Below are positions 25,274 to 33,757 of a stretch of DNA of 64,000 bases, piece by piece. Below the pieces are notes generated by a model that ran no database searches, was not told where the DNA came from, and saw nothing but the letters and a program-made list of their open reading frames with translations. Position numbers and translations under genes: made by a program. The DNA is from Desulfoscipio geothermicus (lineage in GTDB: Bacteria; Bacillota; Desulfotomaculia; Desulfotomaculales; Desulfallaceae). The stretch covers positions 372,001 to 436,000 of the forward strand of contig JAENZP010000001.1 of the NCBI GenBank assembly GCA_016841205.1, written 5' to 3'. How positions within the stretch are numbered: the stretch's first letter is position 1; each line of letters starts with the position of its first letter.

Positions 25274-26587
25274 TCAAGGGTACAGTTTTAATAACTGCAT
25301 CAGTTCCGCAGGATTATCCACTGGGATAACCTGTACTTTTAGTCTGCCGGCCAATTCTTCTAATGTAAGATCGTCTAAAAATACATGTTCACCTTCCCGA
25401 AGCATTACCCCGGGGATGAACAACCGATCGCCCAAATCACGTCCTTCCAGGCCGGCCAATAAATCTTGCCCGGTTAGCAAACCTGCTACGGTAACAGTTT
25501 TACCAAAATAGTTGTTTTCCAGAACATGCAGTTTCATCCTCAGCCCGGCAATTTGGTTGAGCTCGTCCACCACCAGTGCCAACAAAGATCCGGCAAGAGT
25601 TCCGGTGACCAGAGAACAACGCACCGGTTGTTCAATGCGCTCGGGTAACAAACCAGCTAACTGCTGCCATTCATCCATAAAAAGCCGTACCAACCCCACA
25701 CCGTTTTCGGTTTGGGGAAAACCACCGTATTCCTCCGCCGATGGAATGGGTTCCCCGGCAAGCAGGTAAAATTCATCGCTGGCAAAAACAAGCGGGTATT
25801 GGTATTCAGTAATAAAAACTTTTTGCCAAAGTTGTACTTCTCGCACCACCGACCGGGCCTCCGATGCATTATAAGAACGCAAACCGAAAAGTCCTTGGCG
25901 GTGGGTGGTTAAGCCTACGGGAACAACAGCCAGGGAACGTACCGCTGGCCAGAGTTCAGCCAGATCAGTAATGGTGCGGTTAAGTTCCGGGCCGTCATTG
26001 ATACCAGGGCACAGCACCACTTGAGTGTGCATTTGAATACCGGCTTTGGCCAGGTAACGCAACTGGTCCATAATTTTTTCTGCTTTGGGATTACCCATCA
26101 TTTGCCGGCGCAAGGCCGGGTTTGTTGTATGTACAGAGATATATAGCGGGCTTAGCCGCATTTGAGCTATACGCTCAAGATCGGCGGGGCCGGCATTGGT
26201 CAGAGTGATAAAATTGCCCTGGGCAAAAGATAGTCTATAATCATCATCTTTAATATACAGCGTTGGACGCATTTGCCCGGGCATTTGGTCTACAAAGCAA
26301 AATATACATTTGTTAGCGCACTGGCGGGTTGGCCCCCAGCCATCGTCCTGAAAAGCAAGGCCCAAGTTTTCATCGTAATCCTTTTCAATCTCAATCAGCC
26401 AGTGTTCTTCATTGTACTTTCGCACCAGCACCTGTAAATATTCATCAGCAATTAAGTACTGATAATCGAGAATATCGCTTATTTCCTGTCCATTGATTTG
26501 CAAAAGCACATCCCCGGGTTGTAACCTTAGTTCATCTGCTATGCTGTTATCGGCCACGGATGTAATTATTAAGCCTCGGTCCCGCAT
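25274..26587 (-). CDS. DUF512 family protein with PDZ-like N-terminus and radical-SAM-like Cys motif
   Basis: About 437 residues from ATG 26587, which has GGGAGGG 5 nt upstream; the earlier in-frame start at 26611 does not. The N-terminus (about 1-65) is PDZ-like: LIITSVADNSIADELRLQPGD, LLQINGQEI. A CANKCIFCF cluster (CX3CX2C) follows near residue 100, then YISVHTTNPALRRQMM and VLCPGINDG, as in radical-SAM TIM barrels. The C-terminal half is DUF512 (TENGVGLVRLFMDEW, SLVTGTLAG, NNYFGKTVTVAGLLTGQDL). Its biochemical function is unknown. The gene commonly sits beside der in Clostridia. Confidence 0.9.
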   Translation of the reverse strand: MRDRGLIITSVADNSIADELRLQPGDVLLQINGQEISDILDYQYLIADEYLQVLVRKYNEEHWLIEIEKDYDENLGLAFQDDGWGPTRQCANKCIFCFVDQMPGQMRPTLYIKDDDYRLSFAQGNFITLTNAGPADLERIAQMRLSPLYISVHTTNPALRRQMMGNPKAEKIMDQLRYLAKAGIQMHTQVVLCPGINDGPELNRTITDLAELWPAVRSLAVVPVGLTTHRQGLFGLRSYNASEARSVVREVQLWQKVFITEYQYPLVFASDEFYLLAGEPIPSAEEYGGFPQTENGVGLVRLFMDEWQQLAGLLPERIEQPVRCSLVTGTLAGSLLALVVDELNQIAGLRMKLHVLENNYFGKTVTVAGLLTGQDLLAGLEGRDLGDRLFIPGVMLREGEHVFLDDLTLEELAGRLKVQVIPVDNPAELMQLLKLYP

Positions 26588-26657
26588 GGGGACCCTCCCC
26601 TCATGTAACATTCTTGTTACATTATCTGATAGCTGCCATATTTAGTCAAGGAAAAGC

Positions 26658-27080
26658 TTATTTTTGGTTTAACTCCCGGTATATATTCACTACGTGGCGG
26701 TGTACCAACGGAAGGCCCACATTTCGCAAACCTGGTATCCCCGCTATAAAGACCCCGACTGTCGCCAATAGATTATTGCGGCATTTAATATGAACCAGCT
26801 CATAATTATCAATATGCATAATGGCAAGAAAACTCTTAATAATCCGCCCGACCATATCACCGTTACCCCGGGACCACAGGGCGAGGCAGCTCTCATCTCG
26901 CTCGCTTTGTCCTAGGTTATATACAGATGCATCTCCCCTGCCCAACCCGGTAAGGGCCAGCACTTGCTCCAATTCATTGGGTTTGGGCGGTCGGTGAGCA
27001 GGAAGCGCCCCGCTACGGATAGCCGCTGCCAGTGCGGCATAAGGGAATCCGGTATCATTAAAAAATATTATCCTTTTCAC
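26658..27080 (-). CDS. DUF3189 family protein (first copy)
   Basis: A 140-residue protein of the DUF3189 type, starting at GTG 27080 one base after the preceding stop, with GGGGAAAG upstream. Features: MKRIIFFNDTGFPYAALAAAI, LALTGLGRGDASVYNLGQ and VGLPLVHRHVVNIYREL. Function unknown. It is a divergent paralogue of the adjacent gene and belongs to a run that includes YIEGIA and its capping subunit, typical of spore-forming Clostridia. Confidence 0.78.
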   Translation of the reverse strand: MKRIIFFNDTGFPYAALAAAIRSGALPAHRPPKPNELEQVLALTGLGRGDASVYNLGQSERDESCLALWSRGNGDMVGRIIKSFLAIMHIDNYELVHIKCRNNLLATVGVFIAGIPGLRNVGLPLVHRHVVNIYRELNQK

Positions 27081-27081
27081 T

Positions 27082-27540
27082 TTAACGTCTTTCCCCTGCC
27101 TTCACCCTGCGAACCAGGTTTATAATATTTGTGAAAGCCCGCATAGTGCCCCGGGTAACCAGCGGACGCCCCGGATAAATCCATTTAAACCGGCGGGACA
27201 TAAAGCCCCCAAGCCGCATACTTAAGTTCACTTTATGCATTACGTTGACCAGCTTATATTGCAGCGGCGGTATGTTGAATTCCCGGGCCAGCCCGTATGT
27301 AATATTTTCTAATATCTGCGGGTATCCCCGCTGGCCTACAAAGTAGATATCATTACCCTTCCCGTCTTTACCCATCAAAGTAATATTGCCATGATCGAAA
27401 CTATCCCGGGTATCAAAAAACGGGATGGCCAGTAAATCCTCATCCTGGAGTCCACACTCCGGTGGTAACATACCCAAATGATATGCCGCAGCCGTTACAG
27501 AGGAGTGAGTACCTCCAAAGCAGTGGTAAATTATTTTCAA
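27082..27540 (-). CDS. DUF3189 family protein (second copy)
   Basis: A 152-residue protein beginning MKIIYHCFGGTHSSVTAAAYHLGMLP, the recognisable DUF3189 start, with IPFFDTRDSFDHGNITLMGKDGKG and FVGQRGYPQILENI. It starts at TTG 27540 with AGGTGA 6 nt upstream. Function unknown; the HCFGGTHSS segment resembles a small nucleotide- or anion-binding loop. It lies between the YIEGIA capping subunit gene and the other DUF3189 copy. Confidence 0.85.
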   Translation of the reverse strand: MKIIYHCFGGTHSSVTAAAYHLGMLPPECGLQDEDLLAIPFFDTRDSFDHGNITLMGKDGKGNDIYFVGQRGYPQILENITYGLAREFNIPPLQYKLVNVMHKVNLSMRLGGFMSRRFKWIYPGRPLVTRGTMRAFTNIINLVRRVKAGERR

Positions 27541-27552
27541 TGCTCATCACCT

Positions 27553-27741
27553 TTAATGTCCTACTATGAAATAGACACCGTTTTCCAGGTCATGTACCAT
27601 GGCATCCAATGATTTGGCTAAAATTAAAGCAGTTTTTTCCTTTTCCTCTTCGCTATCAGCGATGAATATTGGTACTGCTCCAGTTACTTTATTTTTATCT
27701 GTCATGATTACCGCCAGTATGCCCTTTGCTTCTTCGCCCAA
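27553..27741 (-). CDS. Capping complex subunit for YIEGIA
   Basis: A 62-residue protein (ILAVIMTDKNKVTGAVPIFIAD, then EKEKTALILAKSLDAMVHDLENGVYFIVGH). It starts at TTG 27741 with GGTAGGT upstream. I recognise it as the small partner encoded immediately downstream of YIEGIA genes in endospore formers. The assignment rests on this similarity and on the neighbour at 27799-28689. Confidence 0.82.
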   Translation of the reverse strand: MGEEAKGILAVIMTDKNKVTGAVPIFIADSEEEKEKTALILAKSLDAMVHDLENGVYFIVGH

Positions 27742-27798
27742 ATTACCTACCCCCTTGGATGGTTTATTCCCAAACAGAACTTGGACAGGTCCTAAAAT

Positions 27799-28689
27799 CT
27801 AATCGGCTGCAATTCGCCCTGCCTGTGTCTTTAGCGGTTTTACGCGGGCGCTTTCTAGTAAAGGTGTTCTTTGCACTGCCATTATCAGAGATGTCATATC
27901 CTTTTCAACCGGCATGATATATAAAGCTATTTCACCGGTATCAGGATTTTTACGTGCTAGCGGGGTAAATTCTGGTATGTCCACTTCCTTCTTACTTCCC
28001 ATGACCAAAGCCACTGTATGAGTAATGGCCATGCGCTGGCCCAAATCATGCAAAGTAGCCCTGGCATTATCATTTTTTGGCTTAATCATTACGCCCAGCG
28101 CCTCATGCTGTATTTTCTGGCGCATTTCTGGCAGCCCAACCGACATGAAATCAATTTCATTTACACATAGCAGTGAGTTTTTAAAATGAACCTGAGCAGG
28201 AACTACCTCACAGATATCCCCGATGTTCTTTCCGGCCATAAAAGTTTTACTAAAAAGTATCAGTATTAGAGCCATAGCCGCAGCCCCCCAAATACCAGCC
28301 AGCATTGCCGCAATACTGGTAATAAAAGCAGTACCCATTACCAGATAGTTGCGGGCTTCAAAGGTACGGGCAATTCCTTCAATATAATCCTTACCCCGCT
28401 TTTCCAGTCTGGTCTCCTCCAGGTTTTCCAGGGTTTGCCTCTCAATATTGCGAATTTCTCGAAACTGCTGGGCAGCCAGGGCCAAAAAGGTAAAGGCAGT
28501 AAAATCCTTGTTCATTAACGCAGGCACAGCCACCGCACCTAGAGCAGAGGCGATAGCACCCAGGGAAAAATGCGATATATACCCGTGGGGATAGCCGGGA
28601 TATTGGCGATAATCCAACTTAAGCAGCAGCAACCGGGTCAAAATACCTGCCATGGTGCCGGCCAGTATTACAATCATGTATTTTTCCAA
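27799..28689 (-). CDS. YIEGIA domain-containing membrane protein
   Basis: A 296-residue protein containing the name-giving DYIEGIARTFEARNYLVMG motif near residue 105. Hydrophobic segments occur at about 4-24, 42-62, 112-128 and 130-150. The C-terminal half is soluble (MSVGLPEMRQKIQHEALGVMIKP, GEIALYIMPVEKD). TTG 28689 is the start, with AAAGGTG 9 nt upstream. The family is confined to spore formers; its role is presumed sporulation-related but unproved. It is followed by its capping subunit and two DUF3189 genes. Confidence 0.88.
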   Translation of the reverse strand: MEKYMIVILAGTMAGILTRLLLLKLDYRQYPGYPHGYISHFSLGAIASALGAVAVPALMNKDFTAFTFLALAAQQFREIRNIERQTLENLEETRLEKRGKDYIEGIARTFEARNYLVMGTAFITSIAAMLAGIWGAAAMALILILFSKTFMAGKNIGDICEVVPAQVHFKNSLLCVNEIDFMSVGLPEMRQKIQHEALGVMIKPKNDNARATLHDLGQRMAITHTVALVMGSKKEVDIPEFTPLARKNPDTGEIALYIMPVEKDMTSLIMAVQRTPLLESARVKPLKTQAGRIAAD

Positions 28690-28757
28690 ACCGGATCACA
28701 CCTTTCGCTCAGTAAAATGGTTTTCATGGCTCCATCACCGGGTGCTGTCCAACATCA

Positions 28758-28801
28758 AATTGGGCGTATCACTTTAATTGAAGAACATGATACGCCCAAT
28801 T
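28758..28801. repeat. 14-bp perfect inverted repeat downstream of spoIIP
   Basis: Arms 28758-28771 and 28788-28801 (AATTGGGCGTATCA and its exact complement) with a 16-nt spacer, between spoIIP and the YIEGIA gene. No U-run follows on the minus strand. It could be a weak terminator, an mRNA-stabilising hairpin or a protein-binding site. Confidence 0.75.
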
Positions 28802-28830
28802 ACCAATTAATACCTAACACAAGTTAGCTG

Positions 28831-30093
28831 CTAATCGCTTCTAACGTTATCACGGTTATCTTTTAATGCATCATTGGCTTCTTCATCTTCAACAGCGGGG
28901 CTGTTATTTCTATTTCTTTTATTCAGCCTTTTTCTCATCGGTGCAATAAACCCGGCAAATTCTCTCCCCCAATAGCCGCTTAACCGTTTACGGGCATTCT
29001 GCCAACTTCCGGAACTGATCAGTAGGAATGCACCTCCGCCTAGCACCGCAACACCGATTATCCAGGCCAGGGTTTTCCAACCGGCTGGTGAGCTGGCCCC
29101 CGGTCTACCATATCCACCGGGAGTTTGGGCAACACCGCCCAGGCCAAGCAGACCAGGCAAGGCATCGGCAAACAAAGTTGCACCATTTTCGGCAGCCACC
29201 TTGGAATTGGTATGGGTACCCACTTCCACCAGCATGGCAGTAGACATCAAATCCTGATTATAATTGCCCTTGGCAATGAATATTTCTTTTACCAGGCCCG
29301 GGTGTACTTTATTGGCATAAGCCATTGCCTTTTTGGCGAATTCCATGTTAGACTGCATTTTAGGATTTTGCCTGCCTACTACCAGCCGAACTTGGGTGGC
29401 GTCTTTGCCGGCAATTTTTTTGCTATAGTAATTAGGGTCGGGTATGCCATCCCGGTGCACATCAATTACCGCTACAGGGTTTTTCTTCATCAAACTCGCT
29501 ACGGTACGCCGGGAACGGTAATAAGCATTGGTATCCCTAGGCTCGTGAGGGGTTTTATCATGTAGAACGTTAACACCCTTTTTCTTTAATTCCGCAGCCA
29601 TGGCGTCACCAACGTCAAATATACCACCCTTATAAGGTTTGCTTTCCGTACCATCGGTGGGCACATAGGATTCTGCGCTGTGGGTATGATACAAGGCCAC
29701 CGGCCTGTTCTTCCAGTCCTGCTGGCCTGCCACAGGCACAGTAATGTTTTCGTATTCATCCATATAGCCCACCAGTTCCCGGTCCATACCTGTGAACTCG
29801 GCCTGAGCATTAAAACCGTCCACCGTTTTAACTTTATAGTGCCGCCCGCTGCCGGTGATTAACTCATCGCCCACCGAAACAGTACGAGACATTTGGCTGA
29901 GCAGTTTATTGCTGTTATCGGTAATTTTAAATACCTGACCGTCCCTGTGATCGGCTTCCATACCGCTGTTCCAAATATCACCTGGTGACCAAACGGGAGA
30001 TATGGAGCGTGATACCGCAAAATAGCCCAGCACTGAAACACCCAGCACCAAAAATCCGGCTCCCAGGGCCATTTTTAACTGCTTTTTTTTCAC
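28831..30093 (-). CDS. spoIIP: Stage II sporulation protein P (peptidoglycan amidase/endopeptidase)
   Basis: A 420-residue protein. An N-terminal membrane segment at about 9-27 is followed by an extracellular SpoIIP domain: LYHTHSAESYVPTDG near residue 135, GIFDVGDAMAAELKKKGVNVLHDKT, VIDVHRDGIPD, RLVVGRQNP and MLVEVGTHTNS. A second hydrophobic segment lies near residue 345, with a basic tail. SpoIIP degrades septal peptidoglycan with SpoIID during engulfment. It starts at GTG 30093, overlapping the DUF1614 stop by 4 nt. The extra C-terminal membrane segment is less usual than in Bacillus. Confidence 0.95.
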   Translation of the reverse strand: MKKKQLKMALGAGFLVLGVSVLGYFAVSRSISPVWSPGDIWNSGMEADHRDGQVFKITDNSNKLLSQMSRTVSVGDELITGSGRHYKVKTVDGFNAQAEFTGMDRELVGYMDEYENITVPVAGQQDWKNRPVALYHTHSAESYVPTDGTESKPYKGGIFDVGDAMAAELKKKGVNVLHDKTPHEPRDTNAYYRSRRTVASLMKKNPVAVIDVHRDGIPDPNYYSKKIAGKDATQVRLVVGRQNPKMQSNMEFAKKAMAYANKVHPGLVKEIFIAKGNYNQDLMSTAMLVEVGTHTNSKVAAENGATLFADALPGLLGLGGVAQTPGGYGRPGASSPAGWKTLAWIIGVAVLGGGAFLLISSGSWQNARKRLSGYWGREFAGFIAPMRKRLNKRNRNNSPAVEDEEANDALKDNRDNVRSD

Positions 30094-30833
30094 TGTTTTT
30101 CTCCCTCCCTGCTATCTACACGCTCAGGTTTTTCTTCTGTAGGTCCCGGCTTGCGCAGCGCCTCCACTAATTCGTCAGACCGTCCCCGGGTAGCCGGCCC
30201 ACCCTGCAGCCTTTCCCTGGTTTCACCAATTAATTCCGCCAGTAAAACAGCCACTATCCCTGCAAGCACGATACCGTCAAACGCACCGGCACCGCCTATA
30301 GCAACCGTGCCGGCCGGTGCACCGATATAATACAACTGGGCCCAATAAGCTAGATCCACAAACACCAACCCCAGCGTTGCGGCAATAAAAGCACTACGGC
30401 GGGAGCGACCTGCTATATAAGCCACTAAGCCGCCAATGACAGGATAAACCCACAGGGCATCCAGGTAGCCAAAGAAACGCCCGCCAGGCTCCACGTCACC
30501 CCGGGACATAAGGTTGCCAACCCCGAAAATCACGGCACCAGTGATCAGTGCAGATATCAGCGCCCGACCCCATTCCTTGGGTGTACCCGCCCTGCTTAGC
30601 AGGTAACCGGCTACGCCCAGCGGCACCAGTGCTCCGCCAATGTTAACCGACACATGATAGCGACCAGTACTCAGGGGAATATCGATAAAACTCCCCACTG
30701 CCATCAGTGCAATAATCCCCAAAGCAGCGCGATCCGAAATACGCATTCTGTCGAGCACGCGGTGGGCTAGGCCAAAATAAATTAAAATGGAAACAACAAT
30801 TAGTACAATTATCCCGATGGGTAACTGAGTCAT
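30090..30833 (-). CDS. DUF1614 family membrane protein
   Basis: A 247-residue protein with six or seven hydrophobic segments, starting MTQLPIGIIVLIVVSILIYFGLAH, containing DIPLSTGRYHVSVNIGGALVPLGVAGYL and GGAGAFDGIVLAGIVAVLLAELIG, and ending in a charged cytoplasmic tail. This is the DUF1614 family of unknown function found in Clostridia, commonly upstream of spoIIP. An excellent SD (AAGGAGGG) precedes ATG 30833. It is coupled to spoIIP by a 4-nt overlap, so both probably act in the sporulating mother cell or forespore; that is inference. Confidence 0.85.
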   Translation of the reverse strand: MTQLPIGIIVLIVVSILIYFGLAHRVLDRMRISDRAALGIIALMAVGSFIDIPLSTGRYHVSVNIGGALVPLGVAGYLLSRAGTPKEWGRALISALITGAVIFGVGNLMSRGDVEPGGRFFGYLDALWVYPVIGGLVAYIAGRSRRSAFIAATLGLVFVDLAYWAQLYYIGAPAGTVAIGGAGAFDGIVLAGIVAVLLAELIGETRERLQGGPATRGRSDELVEALRKPGPTEEKPERVDSREGEKQ

Positions 30834-30949
30834 TGCGCACCCTCCTTAAAAAAATAGCTTTTGTATTCGTAAAACTATGCTTCCCCGGATAAAGGAAAAT
30901 ATGTGTGCCGGACATCCTTTTGCAAGTGGTTATATGTTGGGCCATTTTC

Positions 30950-30981
30950 GCAAAAAAAAAGAGGCTGTAACAGCCTCTTTG
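30950..30981 (-). terminator. Intrinsic terminator after ispH-rpsA
   Basis: A 10-bp perfect stem AAAGAGGCTG / CAGCCTCTTT with a 3-nt loop, followed on the minus strand by six or more further T. It ends the aro-cmk-plsC-ispH/rpsA transcription unit. Confidence 0.93.
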
Positions 30982-31039
30982 ATAATCTTTATTCCACGAG
31001 CAAATACCTCGTCACATTACTAAGTTTAATAAACAGAGT

Positions 31040-33121
31040 TTATTCCTGTTTCTCAAAAATGTCACCAACCAGGTCACCGATAGTTACGGTGCCGCCGTCA
31101 TTGGACGGTGGGACTTCTTGTTTTTTAGGTTGATGTTCTTTGGGGTTAGGCTTGCTAGGTTTTTCTCGGTCCACCTCCCTGATGGATAAGCGAATACGTT
31201 TTTCATCGGAAGCCACACTGAGTACCTTGACCCGAATTTCTTCACCTTCTTGTACCACTTCATCAGGAGTGGCCACATGCCGATCGGCTAAATGGGATAT
31301 ATGCACCAGACCTTCCACACCGGGTTCCAGCTGTACAAAAGCACCAAAGGGAGCTAGGCGCACCACCTTGGCGTTGATGATACTGCCCACTGGATACTTG
31401 CCTTCAACATTTTCCCAGGGATTAGGAAGCACCTGCTTTAAGCCCAAGGAAACCTTTTCATTCTCCCTGTCCACCCGCAGTACTTTAACATCCAGTTCAT
31501 CGCCCACCTGCACCACTTCGGAGGGATGATTGATGCGATACCAGGCCATTTCGGAAATGTGCAGCAGTCCGTCAACACCACCGATATCCACAAAAGCACC
31601 AAAATTGGTCAATCGGCGGACAACTCCCCCGATGACTTGGCCCTCTTCCAGGTTACTCAGCAATTCCTCACGATTACGTGCATATTCTTCTTCCAGAACA
31701 GCCTTACGGGAAAGAATAACTTTCCTTCTAGCCCTGTTAAGTTCAATTACTTTGGCATCTATTTCCATATTTAAATACTTGCTTAGATCTTCAACATAAC
31801 CCCTATCTACCAATGAGGCGGGCAGGAATGCCCGTACGCCTACATCTACCAGCAAACCGCCTTTGACTACTTCACGAACAGAGCCGGTGACCACTTGGCC
31901 CTCATTCATGTCTTCTTCCAGACGTGCCCAAGCTTCTTCAGCGTCGGCTTTTTCTTTGGATAAAATTACCCGACCTTCATTGTCTTCCGATTTTAACACA
32001 TACACTTTTATCTTATCACCCACTTTTACTACATCCTGTGGGGAATCTACATTAAAATTGGATAGTTCCCTAAGCGGAACAACGCCTTCCGACTTGGCAC
32101 CCACATCAACCAGCACCTCATCCTGGTTGACCTGAACTACCACGCCGGTGACAATATCACCGTTTTTGAGGTTCTTAACCTCAACAGCATCTTCCATTTC
32201 CTGTTTCATGTCTTCCTGCGGCTCGGCTTCAACCGTTGGCTGCTCTTCAACCTGTGTTTCCATTACTTCTTCATTGTTGGTTTCTTCAAAATCCATCATT
32301 CGACAACAAACCTCCTCTATAATCCAGCCGGGTGTAGATGCGCCTGCCGTAACCCCCACTGTACGGAGTCCTTTCAACCACGCAAAATCTATTTCTTCGG
32401 CTGTTTCTACCCGATACACCGGTTTTCCGGCAGTATGGCAAATTTGAGCCAGCTTGGCTGTATTGGCGCTTTTTTTGCCTCCCAGCACCAGTACGGCGTC
32501 CACCTGTTGCGCAAGTTCCAGCGCCTCCCTCTGCCTTTCCGCAGTGGCCAAGCAGATGGTATTGTACACTTGCACCCGACTTCCGCTGTTTCTTAATACT
32601 TTAATTACAGCATCAAAGTTATCCTGCCGCTGGGTTGTTTGCGCAACAACTCCTAGCTCAGGGAATTTATCCAGCTTTTCGGCCTGACCGGCATCGGCAA
32701 CCACCATAGCCCTGCCGCCGGACCAACCAATAATGCCCTGTACTTCCGGGTGATTAGGATCACCTACTACCACCACAGGTATGTCTTGCTGTACAAAGTT
32801 ATGCACCCTTTGCTGTACTTTACGCACAAACGGGCATGTGGCATCCACCAGGTCAAGCCCTTTTTGCTCAGCACGGTGGTAAATTTCAGGTACCACACCA
32901 TGGGAGCGTATAATTACAATTCCTGGTCCAGTAATTTCATCTACATCGCTTACCGGTATGATACCCTCAATAGACAGCGCTCCGGTAACCTGGTCATTAT
33001 GAATCAGCGGGCCCAGTGTGTACACCGGTCCATCTCTATCATGCAAGCATTTGCGGGCCATTTCCACAGCCCTTTTCACGCCAAAACAAAAACCAGCTTT
33101 GGCGGCAACTTTTACCTTCAT
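31040..33121 (-). CDS. ispH-rpsA: IspH - ribosomal protein S1 fusion
   Basis: A 693-residue bifunctional chain. ATG 33121 (MKVKVAAKAGFCFGVKRAV) has GGTGA 5 nt upstream. Residues 1 to about 285 are HMBPP reductase of the MEP isoprenoid pathway, with the three iron-sulphur Cys in GFCFGVKRA, DATCPFV and NTICLATAERQ. After an acidic linker (about 290-320) come four S1 RNA-binding domains beginning GDIVTGVVVQVNQDEVLVDVG, GQVVTGSVREVVKGGLLVDVG, GQVIGGVVRRLTNFGAFVDIG and GSIINAKVVRLAPFGAFVQL. The continuous frame is not an error: this fusion is known in Clostridia. It lies downstream of cmk and plsC, like rpsA in many bacteria. Confidence 0.97.
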   Translation of the reverse strand: MKVKVAAKAGFCFGVKRAVEMARKCLHDRDGPVYTLGPLIHNDQVTGALSIEGIIPVSDVDEITGPGIVIIRSHGVVPEIYHRAEQKGLDLVDATCPFVRKVQQRVHNFVQQDIPVVVVGDPNHPEVQGIIGWSGGRAMVVADAGQAEKLDKFPELGVVAQTTQRQDNFDAVIKVLRNSGSRVQVYNTICLATAERQREALELAQQVDAVLVLGGKKSANTAKLAQICHTAGKPVYRVETAEEIDFAWLKGLRTVGVTAGASTPGWIIEEVCCRMMDFEETNNEEVMETQVEEQPTVEAEPQEDMKQEMEDAVEVKNLKNGDIVTGVVVQVNQDEVLVDVGAKSEGVVPLRELSNFNVDSPQDVVKVGDKIKVYVLKSEDNEGRVILSKEKADAEEAWARLEEDMNEGQVVTGSVREVVKGGLLVDVGVRAFLPASLVDRGYVEDLSKYLNMEIDAKVIELNRARRKVILSRKAVLEEEYARNREELLSNLEEGQVIGGVVRRLTNFGAFVDIGGVDGLLHISEMAWYRINHPSEVVQVGDELDVKVLRVDRENEKVSLGLKQVLPNPWENVEGKYPVGSIINAKVVRLAPFGAFVQLEPGVEGLVHISHLADRHVATPDEVVQEGEEIRVKVLSVASDEKRIRLSIREVDREKPSKPNPKEHQPKKQEVPPSNDGGTVTIGDLVGDIFEKQE

Positions 33122-33169
33122 CAACTTCACCGCAACTTTACCAGTTTATAGACTTACTTCCCAACGCTA

Positions 33170-33757
33170 TTAATGGATAACCGCCAGTAAACGGCTTATT
33201 TCCGCCATCAACTCCCGGCTGACATATTCCATTTCCTCCCTGGTTACTTTCTGCCGTTTTGGGGTGGTTAAATTCATCGGTCTGCCGACATTTACCTTAA
33301 TCTGCCCCCAATACCCTTTAGTCCCGCTGAGCGCTATCGGCAACAATGGTACACCCCCTTTTAAGGCCAACATGGCGGCACCTAAATGGGGGTTTAACAT
33401 CTCACTAGTTTTACTGCGGGTACCCTCCGGAAAAATGCCCACCACTTCACCGGAGTTAAACAACTCCAACGCCCGACGTATAGATGAAGGATTAATGCCT
33501 TCACGTTGTACTGGAAAAGTGCCAAAATTGGTAATTAACGCACCAAGCACTGGAATATTAAATAACTCTGCCTTGGCCATATAATGAATTTTTCTGTTTA
33601 GTATACAGCCAATAACCACTGGATCCCAGTAACTAATATGATTGGATACCACTAGGACACCTTGGCCATCCTGTAACCTGGGGTCGCCATATGTCTTCAA
33701 CCGGCGCACCAGCTTAAGGAAGATCAAACAGATTACTTTACAAACGCTGTATAACAT
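33170..33757 (-). CDS. plsC: 1-acyl-sn-glycerol-3-phosphate acyltransferase
   Basis: A 195-residue acyltransferase with the catalytic NHISYWDPV (NHX4D) near residue 36, the FPVQREGI block, GIFPEGTRS near 113 and PLLPIALSGTKGYW. It makes phosphatidic acid from lysophosphatidic acid. The N-terminus has a hydrophobic anchor. Its ATG at 33757 overlaps the last base of the cmk stop, so translation is coupled. Confidence 0.95.
   Translation of the reverse strand: MLYSVCKVICLIFLKLVRRLKTYGDPRLQDGQGVLVVSNHISYWDPVVIGCILNRKIHYMAKAELFNIPVLGALITNFGTFPVQREGINPSSIRRALELFNSGEVVGIFPEGTRSKTSEMLNPHLGAAMLALKGGVPLLPIALSGTKGYWGQIKVNVGRPMNLTTPKRQKVTREEMEYVSRELMAEISRLLAVIH

Noticed and set aside
31040-33121. Sequencing error fusing ispH and rpsA
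   Set aside because: The fusion is a known gene form in Clostridia and the linker has normal acidic composition without signs of a missing stop.
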